Source: SUG1106 sp051883095 (GTDB lineage Bacteria > Bacillota > Clostridia > Peptostreptococcales > Anaerovoracaceae). Taken from it: a stretch of DNA of 64,000 nucleotides. The stretch is taken from the NCBI GenBank assembly GCA_051883095.1, contig JBJETB010000007.1:1-64000 (forward strand), in the 5' to 3' direction. Positions within the stretch are counted from its first letter, which is position 1. Every line of letters starts with the position of its first letter. This document shows positions 16,756 through 25,130 of the stretch, piece after piece. Position numbers and translations under genes: made by a program. The notes beneath the pieces are model-generated. The model had not been told where the DNA came from. It saw only the letters and a program-made list of their open reading frames with translations, and did not search any database.

Positions 16756-17562
16756 CTAGAGTATATCAGGAATATCCTTCTTAAGTTTACCGTAGGCCCA
16801 TACGGCCAGAATCGTCATCACTGCAAATACAATGGCGAAATTCCTGAGCTCCGTGGTTCTTTCCCAGAACCATACCTGGTTTATGAAAGCATCTCTGTAT
16901 CCGTTAACTATGATGGTCACCGGATTAAACATGAGCACGCTTCTTATGGCATGGCTGTTAATCTTGGTAGCATCATAAAGAATGCCTGACATCCAGAACA
17001 GTGCTGTAACCAGTGATTTCACCAGATTGTAAAAGTCCCTGCTGACAGATGACAGAACTCCGCCGAAAAGCCCCCATGCTGAGAAAAAGAGAAACATGAG
17101 AAACATGTAGAACGGAATCTGCAGATAATATATGGTCGGCATGTGCCCGAAGAGCATGTAAATAGCTATCACAATCACCACCAGACCGATATGGCTTACC
17201 ATAAGTGCCATATTAACAAAGGTCGGAATGGTGCACACCGGAAATTTTATCTTGGTCACAAGATACTTGTATCTCCTGATTGAACCTGCACCGCCTGTAA
17301 TACTGTCTCTCATAAAATACCACGGTATAACTCCGGCTATCAGCCACAGGAAAAACGGGTATCCGTTCACATCGCCGCCTTTTCTCAGACCGAAGCTGAA
17401 GGCGAACCAGTATACAAAAATCAGAATTGAAGGTCTGATGAGAGCCCAGCTCCATCCCAGTACCGAACCGCTGTAGGTTTTCTTCAGATCTGCCTCCGCC
17501 AGCTTGAAAAGCTGTGCGCGGTGCTCAATGTGTTCCTTTAATATTTCTTTGAAAGTGCTCAA
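16756..17562 (-). CDS. Polysaccharide/teichoic acid ABC exporter permease
   Basis: The protein has 268 residues and six predicted membrane segments of the ABC2 family. It starts with a short amphipathic region (FKEILKEHIEHRAQLFKLAEADL) as in TagG. Its TTG start overlaps the TGA of the nucleotidyltransferase gene (TTGA), with AGGAGG upstream. The WSWALIRPSILIFVYWFAF segment is characteristic of the family. It forms the membrane channel for the ATPase at 15965-16738. Confidence 0.92.
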   Translation of the reverse strand: MSTFKEILKEHIEHRAQLFKLAEADLKKTYSGSVLGWSWALIRPSILIFVYWFAFSFGLRKGGDVNGYPFFLWLIAGVIPWYFMRDSITGGAGSIRRYKYLVTKIKFPVCTIPTFVNMALMVSHIGLVVIVIAIYMLFGHMPTIYYLQIPFYMFLMFLFFSAWGLFGGVLSSVSRDFYNLVKSLVTALFWMSGILYDATKINSHAIRSVLMFNPVTIIVNGYRDAFINQVWFWERTTELRNFAIVFAVMTILAVWAYGKLKKDIPDIL

Positions 17563-18152
17563 ATCTTTACTGTCCTCCTGTTATAGTCCTCCGGAGAATT
17601 GAAATCCTCGGTGCTGTCCTCTAAAATGATGTACTTGGACTCTATCTTCTTTTCACCGAAAGGCAGCCCCATAAAGGACTGGTATACCTGCCATCCGATG
17701 CATTTTTCTATTTTACCCTCCATAAACAGCTGTCTGACTCTGTCAACGTGACTTCTGAAAAGCTCACCGTCAGCAACCTTTATCGCTACGATAGACCTCT
17801 GGTTTCCGAAGAAAAGGATGTCATCTGCCTCGGTTTTTATAATTGTCTCTGCAGCCTCTTCCGAATAGTAGGTGTCGCCATAGAGAAAACACACATTGTC
17901 TGCTATGAGTTCCTCTGTAAACCTGTCAATCTCCAGGTGATTGTTCTTCGGCTCATACCGTGTCGCGCCTTCCACCTCGTACCGCGGGTCATGTGAGGTT
18001 ATGATTACTTCACATCCCGGGTCACCCTGTTTCAGAAGCCTGACAGTTCTGGCCAGCAGCGTCTCCCCGTTTATCTCGATGAAATGCTTGGGTATATCAT
18101 TGTAATTCTGCCAGCGGGTTCCCTTACCGTCAGCCATGATAATATATTTCAT
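17559..18152 (-). CDS. Nucleotidyltransferase-like protein in the wall-polymer operon
   Basis: The protein has 197 residues and starts MKYIIMADGKGTRW, a degenerate form of the NTP-transferase GxGTR loop, followed by PKHFIEINGETLLARTVR, which matches the substrate-binding lysine segment. The family activates sugars or polyols with CTP, UTP or GTP. It is shorter than typical enzymes (220-250 residues), so activity is not certain. It lies between an ATP-grasp gene and the exporter permease and likely supplies or modifies the polymer precursor. Confidence 0.8.
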   Translation of the reverse strand: MKYIIMADGKGTRWQNYNDIPKHFIEINGETLLARTVRLLKQGDPGCEVIITSHDPRYEVEGATRYEPKNNHLEIDRFTEELIADNVCFLYGDTYYSEEAAETIIKTEADDILFFGNQRSIVAIKVADGELFRSHVDRVRQLFMEGKIEKCIGWQVYQSFMGLPFGEKKIESKYIILEDSTEDFNSPEDYNRRTVKI

Positions 18153-18178
18153 AATTTTTCCTCTGTAAGCATCAACGC

Positions 18179-19237
18179 CTACCTGATAACCTTATGGTAT
18201 CTGTAGAAGTCGCCGAGCTCTTTGTTTCTCTGGCCTCCCCAGAGCTGAATGATATTGACTCCCGATGAAGTGTTGGCCTCTATGATGCAGTGCCCCTCCT
18301 CGGTGATAAGGATGTCCCATGCGATGAAATGCATGTAAGGCAGCTTGTTGGCCAGATCTATCATATCATTCTTAAGCTGCTGCCATCCCGGAACCTGTAC
18401 TCCTTCGATAGGAGCTCCCGAATCAGGGTGCACCTTATATACATTTCGGTTGTGCAGACATCTGGCCTCGCTGAGAATTCCCGTCTCCAGGTCTATCTTG
18501 GCTACAAGTCCTCCCCTGCTGCCGTTATCCACAGGTATGGTCTCCTTGGTGCCGATTCTCTGAACTGCGAAGAAAACCTTGAACTGATGGGTTTCCGGAT
18601 CCTTCATCGTTATGAATCTTATGGTGTTTACCGTCTTGTCGTAAATTTTGTTAAGGTAGCTGTGCTGCTCCATAGCTTCGCTCAGGAACCAGTCGTCGTG
18701 CTTCTTGAGATAATTTATGAAGTCATCCCGGCTCATGGGCTTAAGGTCGATACAAGGCATATCCTTATCGTAATCGTAGGTCATGATCACCACTCCGGTT
18801 CCCTTGCCCTTGCCGTATGGCTTAAAAAACATCTTTCCTTTCTCTTTAAGGAGAGTCAGCGCATCTTCATATTCCATGGCCACGCTCTGAAAGCTGCTGA
18901 GAAAACCGTGGTTTTTTATCATGTAGCTTTCCGGAACTCTCACGTACTGCTTGAGTATCTCCGCCGATGCTATCTTGTTATTGCATACGAAGTCAAAAGG
19001 CTCGTTGATGTATCTTGAACGGTACCAGTCGAATTCGGAAAGGTACTCGCTTTTGTCGTTGTGATCGAAATCATAAAGCATCCACTGGTCTGCCAGGAAT
19101 CCTCCGCAGACATTTGCTCTTATTTTTTTATACCATGGGCATTTGAAATGATTTTTCGCGAAAACTATCCTTCTCCAGTAGAGGAGGAAAAGCTTCATTT
19201 TCTTTGTCGCCCATCTTGCTATCTCAAAAAAGTCCAT
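18179..19237 (-). CDS. ATP-grasp protein of the sugar-transfer-associated type
   Basis: The protein has 352 residues. The N-terminus is basic, and an ATP-grasp core spans about 110-330: FFKPYGKGKGTGV (nucleotide-binding), EAMEQHSYLNKIYDKTVNTIR, and HFIAWDILITEEGHCIIEANTSSG near the C-terminus, with the metal-binding Glu/Asn. Such proteins are found in wall and capsule clusters and are thought to ligate an amino acid or sugar acid onto a carrier or glycan. The exact reaction is unknown. It sits between the CDP-glycerol-type transferase and the nucleotidyltransferase on the same strand with short gaps. Confidence 0.82.
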   Translation of the reverse strand: MDFFEIARWATKKMKLFLLYWRRIVFAKNHFKCPWYKKIRANVCGGFLADQWMLYDFDHNDKSEYLSEFDWYRSRYINEPFDFVCNNKIASAEILKQYVRVPESYMIKNHGFLSSFQSVAMEYEDALTLLKEKGKMFFKPYGKGKGTGVVIMTYDYDKDMPCIDLKPMSRDDFINYLKKHDDWFLSEAMEQHSYLNKIYDKTVNTIRFITMKDPETHQFKVFFAVQRIGTKETIPVDNGSRGGLVAKIDLETGILSEARCLHNRNVYKVHPDSGAPIEGVQVPGWQQLKNDMIDLANKLPYMHFIAWDILITEEGHCIIEANTSSGVNIIQLWGGQRNKELGDFYRYHKVIR

Positions 19238-19267
19238 TTTATTTCCTTTTCCTTATGTTTGTTTCTC

Positions 19268-20389
19268 TTATTTTTTCATATTATCTGTAATCAGCTTTAC
19301 TATCTGCTCTGTAGATGTGCCCAGGTGCTCCGGAAGATATTTCTTTCTGTATTCTTCAAGCGATTTGAAGTTGTATTCACCTGTGATGATGGCTTCCGCC
19401 AGATCTTCTGCCCTGCGGAAAACACATCCCGGCATGGTCTCAAAGAGGTCGATGTTCATGCCGTTTTTTTCTCTGTACTCTTCGTAGTCATAAACGAAAT
19501 AGTACGTCGGCCTGCTCAAAACTGCTCCTTCTATGGCGATGGCAGAGTAGTCTGTCACCAGATAATCGCAGGCGGCAAGCAGATCTACAGCTTTAAATTC
19601 AGGACAGGTATACACGGCCGGATTGTCTGTGGTAAGCTGCTGATTGGGATGTCCCTTGACGATTAGAACAATATCCTTCTCCGCTGTCAGTCTGTCGGCC
19701 AGTTCCTCCCAGTGAAGTTCTATATTTCTCCGGAAAGTAGGTGCATAAAGCACCACTGTTTTTTCGCAGAATTCCGGATAGGCTTCCATTACCTTCACTC
19801 TGTTTGCCTCTGCAGTATTCAGCAGATGATCTATCCTCGGCAGGCCGCAGTTTACGAGCTTATCCTCTGTGGTGTTAAACGACAGGCAGTAGTAAGGATT
19901 CCATGCTCTGCCTCCGGCTATGATATAGTCGTAGTTTTCATGCATTTTCATAAGCCGTGCAGTCTCTGCGCTTCTGCCCGACTCTCTGCCAAGAGTCTGA
20001 TATCCTGACTGCTTGATCTTGCCCAGTGCATGCCACATCTGTATTACTGTAAGCGACTTCTTGTGATTGAGGATTGAAACTGCAGGCCAGTAGGCATCCA
20101 GCACGCATACAGTTGAAGTTGCCATGTGATACATACTCTTAAGAGTTGATGCTGCAAAGGATACAAGCCCTCCGCCGCCTTCGCCCTCAAGACGATGGCA
20201 CAATGTCACTATCTTTACATCAGGTTTTTCTCTGCGCAGAAGTTCCTGGGTATCACTGAAATCCTGAGTCAGCTCATCTGACTGCCTGCTCAGGAAAAGC
20301 ACCTTGCTTTCCTGCGTCGGAAACAGCTTTAATATCCCATATATTATACTGAGGCCCAGCCTCATAATGTATATAGCGATTTTTTTCAT
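19268..20389 (-). CDS. CDP-glycerol:polyol glycerophosphotransferase family protein
   Basis: The protein has 373 residues of the Glyphos_transf (TagB/TagF) family. The features are the QMWHALGKIKQSGYQT segment, VVLYAPTFRR, IVLIVKGHPNQQL, and LLAACDYLVTDYSAIAIEGA with YYFVYDYEEY. The enzymes add glycerol-phosphate or ribitol-phosphate to a lipid-linked primer. A hydrophobic N-terminus (residues 4-24) may anchor it at the membrane. It is the first gene of the operon, 59 bp from a good promoter, and it sets the interpretation of the locus as teichoic-acid-like polymer synthesis. Confidence 0.9.
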   Translation of the reverse strand: MKKIAIYIMRLGLSIIYGILKLFPTQESKVLFLSRQSDELTQDFSDTQELLRREKPDVKIVTLCHRLEGEGGGGLVSFAASTLKSMYHMATSTVCVLDAYWPAVSILNHKKSLTVIQMWHALGKIKQSGYQTLGRESGRSAETARLMKMHENYDYIIAGGRAWNPYYCLSFNTTEDKLVNCGLPRIDHLLNTAEANRVKVMEAYPEFCEKTVVLYAPTFRRNIELHWEELADRLTAEKDIVLIVKGHPNQQLTTDNPAVYTCPEFKAVDLLAACDYLVTDYSAIAIEGAVLSRPTYYFVYDYEEYREKNGMNIDLFETMPGCVFRRAEDLAEAIITGEYNFKSLEEYRKKYLPEHLGTSTEQIVKLITDNMKK

Positions 20390-20424
20390 AATTCCTCACA
20401 TACACATAGCAATCCTATCATAAT

Positions 20425-20453
20425 AATTTACCATATATGTATTCAAAAATCAA
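20425..20453 (-). promoter_or_regulatory. Promoter of the wall-polymer operon
   Basis: On the minus strand TTGATT (20453-20448) and TAAATT (20430-20425) are 17 bp apart, upstream of the CDP-glycerol-type transferase. Confidence 0.55.
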
Positions 20454-20454
20454 G

Positions 20455-20482
20455 AAAGACGCCTCAATTTGAAACGTCTTTT
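20455..20482. terminator. Small hairpin, terminator-like
   Basis: AAAGACG (20455-20461) pairs with CGTCTTT (20475-20481), followed by a T on the plus strand. It abuts the -35 box of the wall-polymer promoter. The remaining 20483-20597 shows an AGTGGA/TCCACT inverted repeat (20514 and 20552) but no gene. Confidence 0.4.
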
Positions 20483-20597
20483 CTCATTTATTCTTTTTCT
20501 CCATTGTATTCATAGTGGACGGGCTGACCCCTTTCTTAATGAGGTCGTTTTTCCACTAACGAATTGATAACCGCCCGAGTAAATTCATAATCTCAAT

Positions 20598-20626
20598 TGA
20601 ACTGGAAATCAGTTTGTGATATAGTG
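20598..20626 (+). promoter_or_regulatory. Promoter of the Rpn-family gene
   Basis: TTGAAC (20598-20603) and TATAGT (20621-20626) are 17 bp apart. The start codon at 20740 has an AAAGGAGC site. Confidence 0.5.
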
Positions 20627-20739
20627 AATATACTCCTTGTCATACATTTTATTACACACACCTATCATAATGTATGGTGGGATTATTAAGGGAAAGATAT
20701 GATTCGACTTAAGCGCCTTTCAATGAAAGGAGCAAGACT

Positions 20740-21514
20740 ATGCAAACAATCAGCAGAAAGTACAAAGACAGCGTTTTCCGTACACTTTTCAGCGAAGAGG
20801 ATAAGCTCATAGAACTTTACAACGCTCTCTTTGACACCAACTACGGTCCGGAAGCAAATATAGAAATTGTTACGCTGGAGGATGTGGTATTCCGCGTGCT
20901 CAAAAACGATGTTGCCTTTGTAATGGAGGATTCATTCATCGTGCTGGCAGAGCATCAGTCCACCATCTGCAGCAATATGCCCTTGAGAGACCTTATTTAT
21001 ATGTCCGCCATGCTTCAGCGCATGATTAACACGGACGAGCTTTACCGCAAAAAACTCCTGAAAATCCCTCGCCCAACCTTCATAGTATTTTATGATGGCA
21101 AGGAGGACTTCCCGGAATATCAGGAGATGAAGCTGTCGGACGCATTTCTCGGAGATGATGATGGTGAAATTGCTTTACAACTGACTGTCAGGGTGTATAA
21201 TATTAATAGCGGAACTCATAAGCGGATGCATTGACTGCGGGATTTTACCTGAGTTTTTAAAGAAGTATGGGACGGAGATGGTGGAAATGCTGTTCAGAGA
21301 ATTGACAAGAGAAGAGGATATGGAAATATCGAGGCTGGACGGATACGATGATGGCCTGGAGGAAGGTCTACGTAGAGGCGAAGCCGCCGGACTTGAAAAG
21401 GGCCGTGCCACCGCTATACTGGAGCTTGCACGGACTATGAAGTCCAATGGACGTCCTATAGCGCAGATTGCTGCAGATACAGGACTGACAGTTGAAGAAA
21501 TTGAGGTCCTATAG
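20740..21514 (+). pseudogene. Broken Rpn-family recombination-promoting nuclease gene
   Basis: The first frame (20740-21234) encodes 164 residues of a PD-(D/E)xK transposase-like Rpn protein: SRKYKDSVFRTLF, VAFVMEDSFIVLAEHQST, and TFIVFYDGKEDFPEY. It ends soon after the conserved VRVYNIN. The rest continues in the +1 frame as AELISGCIDCGILPEFLKKY...MVEMLFRELTREEDME and a Gly/Glu/Arg-rich C-terminus to 21514. Intact members carry roughly 30 more residues between VYNIN and the CIxxGIL helix (recalled from the family), so a small internal deletion that also shifted the frame explains both facts. The truncated first part keeps the catalytic core and could still be made. Confidence 0.8.
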
Positions 21515-21546
21515 CTTGATACAAAATTAATATGAGTATAAACAGG

Positions 21547-21571
21547 AGAGCGGTTTTGATACCGCTCTTTT
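21547..21571 (+). terminator. Terminator after the Rpn pseudogene
   Basis: AGAGCGGT pairs with ACCGCTCT around TTTGAT and is followed by TTT. Confidence 0.8.
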
Positions 21572-21581
21572 GCGTTTGCAG

Positions 21582-21701
21582 CTAAGATCTTTTTACTTTA
21601 TCATATGTCTTTTTACCAAAAGGTGATGGCTTACTGTAAAGTAAAATAAAGCCCAATATTATATTGACAATCGCCAGTCCGTATATAATCAGTCTTTCCA
21701 T
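21582..21701 (-). CDS. 39-residue single-pass membrane protein
   Basis: A short frame starts at ATG 21701 with GGAGGATTACC directly upstream and ends at TAG 21582. The peptide is MERLIIYGLAIVNIILGFIL followed by LYSKPSPFGKKTYDKVKRS: one hydrophobic helix at about 3-22, then a basic tail. The good ribosome binding site, clear membrane segment and positive-inside tail argue that it is real. It is not recognised as a known family. It lies about 90 bp downstream of spoVAE on the same strand, so it could be coexpressed in the forespore, or be independent. Confidence 0.6.
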   Translation of the reverse strand: MERLIIYGLAIVNIILGFILLYSKPSPFGKKTYDKVKRS

Positions 21702-21792
21702 GGTAATCCTCCAAAAATCCTCTTGTTTTGTAATATTTTACCACGTAATATGCCGGTCTGTCAACTCGCTTTAAACTGTCTGTATGCAGCAC

Positions 21793-22149
21793 CTACCTCT
21801 TCGGCGATTTCGGCGTAAAAATCAGCGAGACAATATATCCAAAGGTTATAGCCACAGCCACACCTGCAGCCGTAGCCTTTACCGGTCCGGTTATGGCCTC
21901 CAGGAAACCCTTCTGTGCTCCTTCCATAGCACCCTTTGCCAGATTATAGCCGAAGCCGGGCAGTGGAACTGTAGCTCCGTTTCCCGCCAGATCAACCAGC
22001 GGCTGATACAGGTTCAGTGCCTGAAGCACCACGCCGGAAACCACGAATATGACCAGGATTCTCGGCGCCGTCAGTTTGGTGCTGTCCAGCAGCAGCTGTC
22101 CGATGACGCACCATGCTCCTCCTATTACAAAAGCCCATAAATAATCCAT
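21793..22149 (-). CDS. spoVAE: Stage V sporulation protein AE
   Basis: The protein has 118 residues with three or four membrane segments (WAFVIGGAWCVIGQLLLDSTKL; TAPRILVIFVVSGVVLQAL; the LPGFGYNLAKGAMEGA loop; and a last helix). This matches SpoVAEb. SpoVA proteins form the forespore inner-membrane channel that moves calcium-dipicolinate in during sporulation and out at germination. It starts one base after the spoVAD stop. The usual order C-D-E is kept. Confidence 0.93.
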   Translation of the reverse strand: MDYLWAFVIGGAWCVIGQLLLDSTKLTAPRILVIFVVSGVVLQALNLYQPLVDLAGNGATVPLPGFGYNLAKGAMEGAQKGFLEAITGPVKATAAGVAVAITFGYIVSLIFTPKSPKR

Positions 22150-23190
22150 TTACTCCACCTCCAATACTGCCGCATGCGCTATGCCCGGTATGCTTTCTCC
22201 CTGAAATGGCGAAATAGTGGAAAGCAGCGCACCTGTGGACATAAGCAGAATCCTTCTGTACTTACCCTGTTCCATGTCTTTTAGCAGCTTGCCTGCAAAT
22301 ACGGAAGCCGAACATCCGCAGCCGCTGCCGCCTCCGTGTACATCCTGTTCCTTGCTGTAAAGCATTGTTCCGCAATCATCGTAATGAGAAAAAATTTTCT
22401 TTTTGTCCAGTCCTGCATCTGCCAGCAGGTCTGCCATTATATCCTTTCCTATATAACCCAGGTCTCCGGTTACTACCAGATCGTAGTAATCAATATCACG
22501 GCCCGTGTCCTGCAGATGATTAAGCAGTGTGTCCACAGCAGCCGGAGCCATGGCTGCGCCCATCTGGTTGGCATCTCTGATTCCGGCATCTATAACCTTG
22601 CCTATGGTAACCTCGCATACCCTTACAGCTGTCATCCCCTTTGTAATTCCGTGAGGCCATTCAGACACCACTACAGCACCGGCAGCAGTTGCCGTCCACT
22701 GCGCTGATGTCGGCCTCTGGTTTCCATGTTCAACAGGCATCCTGAACTGTCTCTCGGCTGTACAGAAATGGCTTGAAGCCCCTGCCAGAATGCTTCTGGC
22801 GAATCCGCCGTCCACCAGCATAGAGCCTATGGCCAGTGATTCGGTCATGGTGGAGCAGGCGCCATAGAGGCCCAAAAATGGTATATGAAGATCCCTGGCC
22901 GCAAATGATGATGTCATAATCTGATTTACAAGGTCTCCGCAGAGCATGATGTCTATATCCTCTTTTTTAAGCTGAGCACGTACCATGGCCTTTTCCATGG
23001 CGGCCTCCAGCATCTTGCACTCTGCCTTTTCCCATGATTTTTCTCCAAACATATCGTCATCAAGGACCTGATCAAAGGAATCGGCCAGAGGCCCTTCGCC
23101 TTCTTTCACTCCCCCTATGTTTCCGCGCCCTATGATGTACGGTTTTTTCTCAAGGCGCACCGTCTGCGCACCGATTTTTCTGTTTGCCAC
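22150..23190 (-). CDS. spoVAD: Stage V sporulation protein AD
   Basis: The protein has 346 residues from a GTG at 23190 behind GAGAGGAAAA. A longer frame to 23277 lacks a ribosome binding site. It has a thiolase-like fold and motifs such as YGACSTMTESLAIGSMLVDGG, with the active-site-like Cys, and HGGGSGCGCSASVFAGKLL. SpoVAD is the soluble subunit that binds dipicolinic acid. The ends fit the roughly 340-residue family length. It is the middle gene of spoVAC-D-E. Confidence 0.95.
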   Translation of the reverse strand: MANRKIGAQTVRLEKKPYIIGRGNIGGVKEGEGPLADSFDQVLDDDMFGEKSWEKAECKMLEAAMEKAMVRAQLKKEDIDIMLCGDLVNQIMTSSFAARDLHIPFLGLYGACSTMTESLAIGSMLVDGGFARSILAGASSHFCTAERQFRMPVEHGNQRPTSAQWTATAAGAVVVSEWPHGITKGMTAVRVCEVTIGKVIDAGIRDANQMGAAMAPAAVDTLLNHLQDTGRDIDYYDLVVTGDLGYIGKDIMADLLADAGLDKKKIFSHYDDCGTMLYSKEQDVHGGGSGCGCSASVFAGKLLKDMEQGKYRRILLMSTGALLSTISPFQGESIPGIAHAAVLEVE

Positions 23191-23216
23191 TTTTCCTCTC
23201 CAATCGATATTCTTCT

Positions 23217-23708
23217 TTATAACTTTTCTATAAACCAGTATATAATGCCAACGACTGTTGCCGTGCTGATTCCGCACACCAGTACCGGCCCGGCCACACT
23301 GAACAGTTTGGCACCTGTACCCAGCACAGGTCCTTCCTTCTTATATTCGATGGCCGGTGCCACCATAGAATTGGCAAAGCCTGTAATTGGTACTATAACT
23401 CCGGCTCCCGCATGTCTGGCGATTACATCAAAAACACCCAGCCCAGTCAGCAGCTGAGCCAGAACCACGAGACCTATGGTAACAAAAGCACCCGCATCCT
23501 TCTGCGACATCCCTGCAGCCTGAAGTCTGTTCTGTACCGCCAGTGCAGCCATACAGATTATACCGCCTGTGGCAAAAGCCTTTACACAGTTGGAAAAATA
23601 CTTTGGCCTGGGCGTAAACTGTTTAGCATACTTTCCATACGCCTTTCCTATCTCTTTTTTCTGTTTTTCTTTTTCCTTGTTTTTTTCCTCGCTTATCTGC
23701 AGCACCAT
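23217..23708 (-). CDS. spoVAC: Stage V sporulation protein AC
   Basis: The protein has 163 residues from an ATG at 23708 with GGAGGGTTTCTA. It has a charged N-terminus (EEKNKEKEKQKKEIGKAYG) and then four membrane segments with the FANSMVAPAIEYKKEG loop typical of SpoVAC. It is the mechanosensitive core of the SpoVA dipicolinate channel. It is first in the operon, 27 bp before spoVAD. A sigma-G promoter would be expected, but none could be assigned with confidence. It is divergent from maf. Confidence 0.93.
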   Translation of the reverse strand: MVLQISEEKNKEKEKQKKEIGKAYGKYAKQFTPRPKYFSNCVKAFATGGIICMAALAVQNRLQAAGMSQKDAGAFVTIGLVVLAQLLTGLGVFDVIARHAGAGVIVPITGFANSMVAPAIEYKKEGPVLGTGAKLFSVAGPVLVCGISTATVVGIIYWFIEKL

Positions 23709-23826
23709 TAGAAACCCTCCTGCATTGATAAAAAACTTTTCTTTCGTACTTTTTATTCTTTCCATTAAGCCAAAAATATGTCATAATATTTATCAGAAAA
23801 TCTCACATAAAAAACGGAGTAGCGTC

Positions 23827-24462
23827 ATGTCAAAAACCTGCGGCAGTTCGTGCTGCCTTAAAAAACAAAAAATAGTTCTTGCCTCCGGCTCGCCCCGCCG
23901 TATCGAGATGATGCGCGCCCACGGTATCGAGCCGATGGTGATGCCTGCACACATTGAAGAAAACCTTCCACAGATTCATGGCATGTGTGAAACGGTCATG
24001 TTTCTGGCTCTGAAAAAAGCTCAGAATGTTGCAGAACAGCTTGCTTCCATGCCGGACGATACCGGCGGCGGAGAAGAAAGCATAATTATAGCTGCCGACA
24101 CCATCGTTTACAAGGACGGTGAAATTATGGGAAAACCTGCAGACAGGCCAGATGCACACCGTATGCTTGACAAGCTCAGAAATGATTTCCATTATGTTGT
24201 TACCGGTGTGGCCCTGCTTGCCTGCGGACGTCATCTGACACGGGTTTTTGCAGAGGTGACAAAGGTGTATTTCACAGACTATTCAGAGGAGGAGCTTGCC
24301 TCATATCTTGACAGCGATGAAGCATATGACAAAGCAGGTGCGTATGCTATCCAGGGCTATTTCTCAAGATACACAGACCACATCGAAGGCAGCTATGAAA
24401 ACGTGATCGGTTTTCCGTGGGACAGAATTGAAAAGGAAATCTTAAAAATGGAGGAAATTTAG
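23827..24462 (+). CDS. maf: Maf-like nucleotide pyrophosphatase
   Basis: The protein has 211 residues from ATG 23827 with a GGAG site. ASGSPRR at about 19-25 and the AADTIVYKDGEIMGKP and DKAGAYAIQGYFSRY motifs define the Maf/HAM1 fold. Members hydrolyse dTTP/UTP or modified nucleotides and have been linked to septum control. The N-terminus has a short Cys-rich leader (CGSSCC) not usual in the family. It is followed immediately by mscL (stop TAG, then ATG), so both are one transcript. Confidence 0.93.
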   Translation: MSKTCGSSCCLKKQKIVLASGSPRRIEMMRAHGIEPMVMPAHIEENLPQIHGMCETVMFLALKKAQNVAEQLASMPDDTGGGEESIIIAADTIVYKDGEIMGKPADRPDAHRMLDKLRNDFHYVVTGVALLACGRHLTRVFAEVTKVYFTDYSEEELASYLDSDEAYDKAGAYAIQGYFSRYTDHIEGSYENVIGFPWDRIEKEILKMEEI

Positions 24463-24870
24463 ATGAAAAAATTTATATCAGAATTTAAGGAATTTATATC
24501 CAAAGGCGATGTAATGAGCATGGCTGTCGGCATCATCATCGGCGGTGCTTTTACTGCCATCGTAAACTCTCTGGTTGGAGATGTGATTACTCCCCTTCTT
24601 GGAATCATCATCGGCGGTATTGACTTTACAGGTATTAAAATTACTGTAGGCGGTGCAGAGATCATGGTGGGCAACTTCATCCAGGCTGTAATCGTATTTC
24701 TGTTAACTGCACTGGTTATCTTCTGGATGATGAAGATCTTTAACCGTGTGTTTACCAGGAAGCAGGCCGAAGAGGCACCTGCAGAACCGGCTGAACCGGA
24801 ACCTGCTCCTGTACCTGAAGATATCCAGCTGCTCAGGGAAATCAGAGATCTGCTTCAGGCGGGAAAATAG
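24463..24870 (+). CDS. mscL: Large-conductance mechanosensitive channel
   Basis: The protein has 135 residues. The N-terminal amphipathic FISEFKEFISKGDVM is followed by TM1 (MAVGIIIGGAFTAIVNSLVGDVITPL), a periplasmic loop, TM2 (IQAVIVFLLTALVIFWMM) and an Ala/Pro/Glu linker to the cytoplasmic helix. MscL is a pentameric emergency valve opened by membrane tension. It starts directly after the maf stop. Confidence 0.97.
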   Translation: MKKFISEFKEFISKGDVMSMAVGIIIGGAFTAIVNSLVGDVITPLLGIIIGGIDFTGIKITVGGAEIMVGNFIQAVIVFLLTALVIFWMMKIFNRVFTRKQAEEAPAEPAEPEPAPVPEDIQLLREIRDLLQAGK

Positions 24871-24882
24871 TTAAAATTTCGC

Positions 24883-25082
24883 TTTTCCACCATTTTTGAC
24901 TTTTTTGCTTTTTTGGTGGAAAAATTTCATTGATTTAAAGCGCTGACTTATATGGAACAATATGTAAAACGTTGAATTTTCAATGTTTTCGTGCTATACA
25001 AATTGTTAAAGCCTCACTTATCCCCATAACAAACAGCCAAAAACTCCACCTTTTTGCGTTTTTTGCTCAAAAAGGTGGAGTT
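24883..25082. repeat. Dispersed twin-hairpin repeat, copy B
   Basis: TTTTCCACC (24883-24891) pairs with GGTGGAAAA (24915-24923). A perfect 15-bp stem pairs 25042-25056 with 25068-25082. The middle contains AATATGTAAAACGTTGAATTTTCAATG, matching copy A at 8774-8809 in order and sequence. It fills the gap between the convergent mscL and GDPD genes, where it could also act as a terminator for both. Confidence 0.65.
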
Positions 25083-25130
25083 ATGAGGTTCAAGATGTAT
25101 TTTTTCAAGATTTCATATGACTGAATGCTG

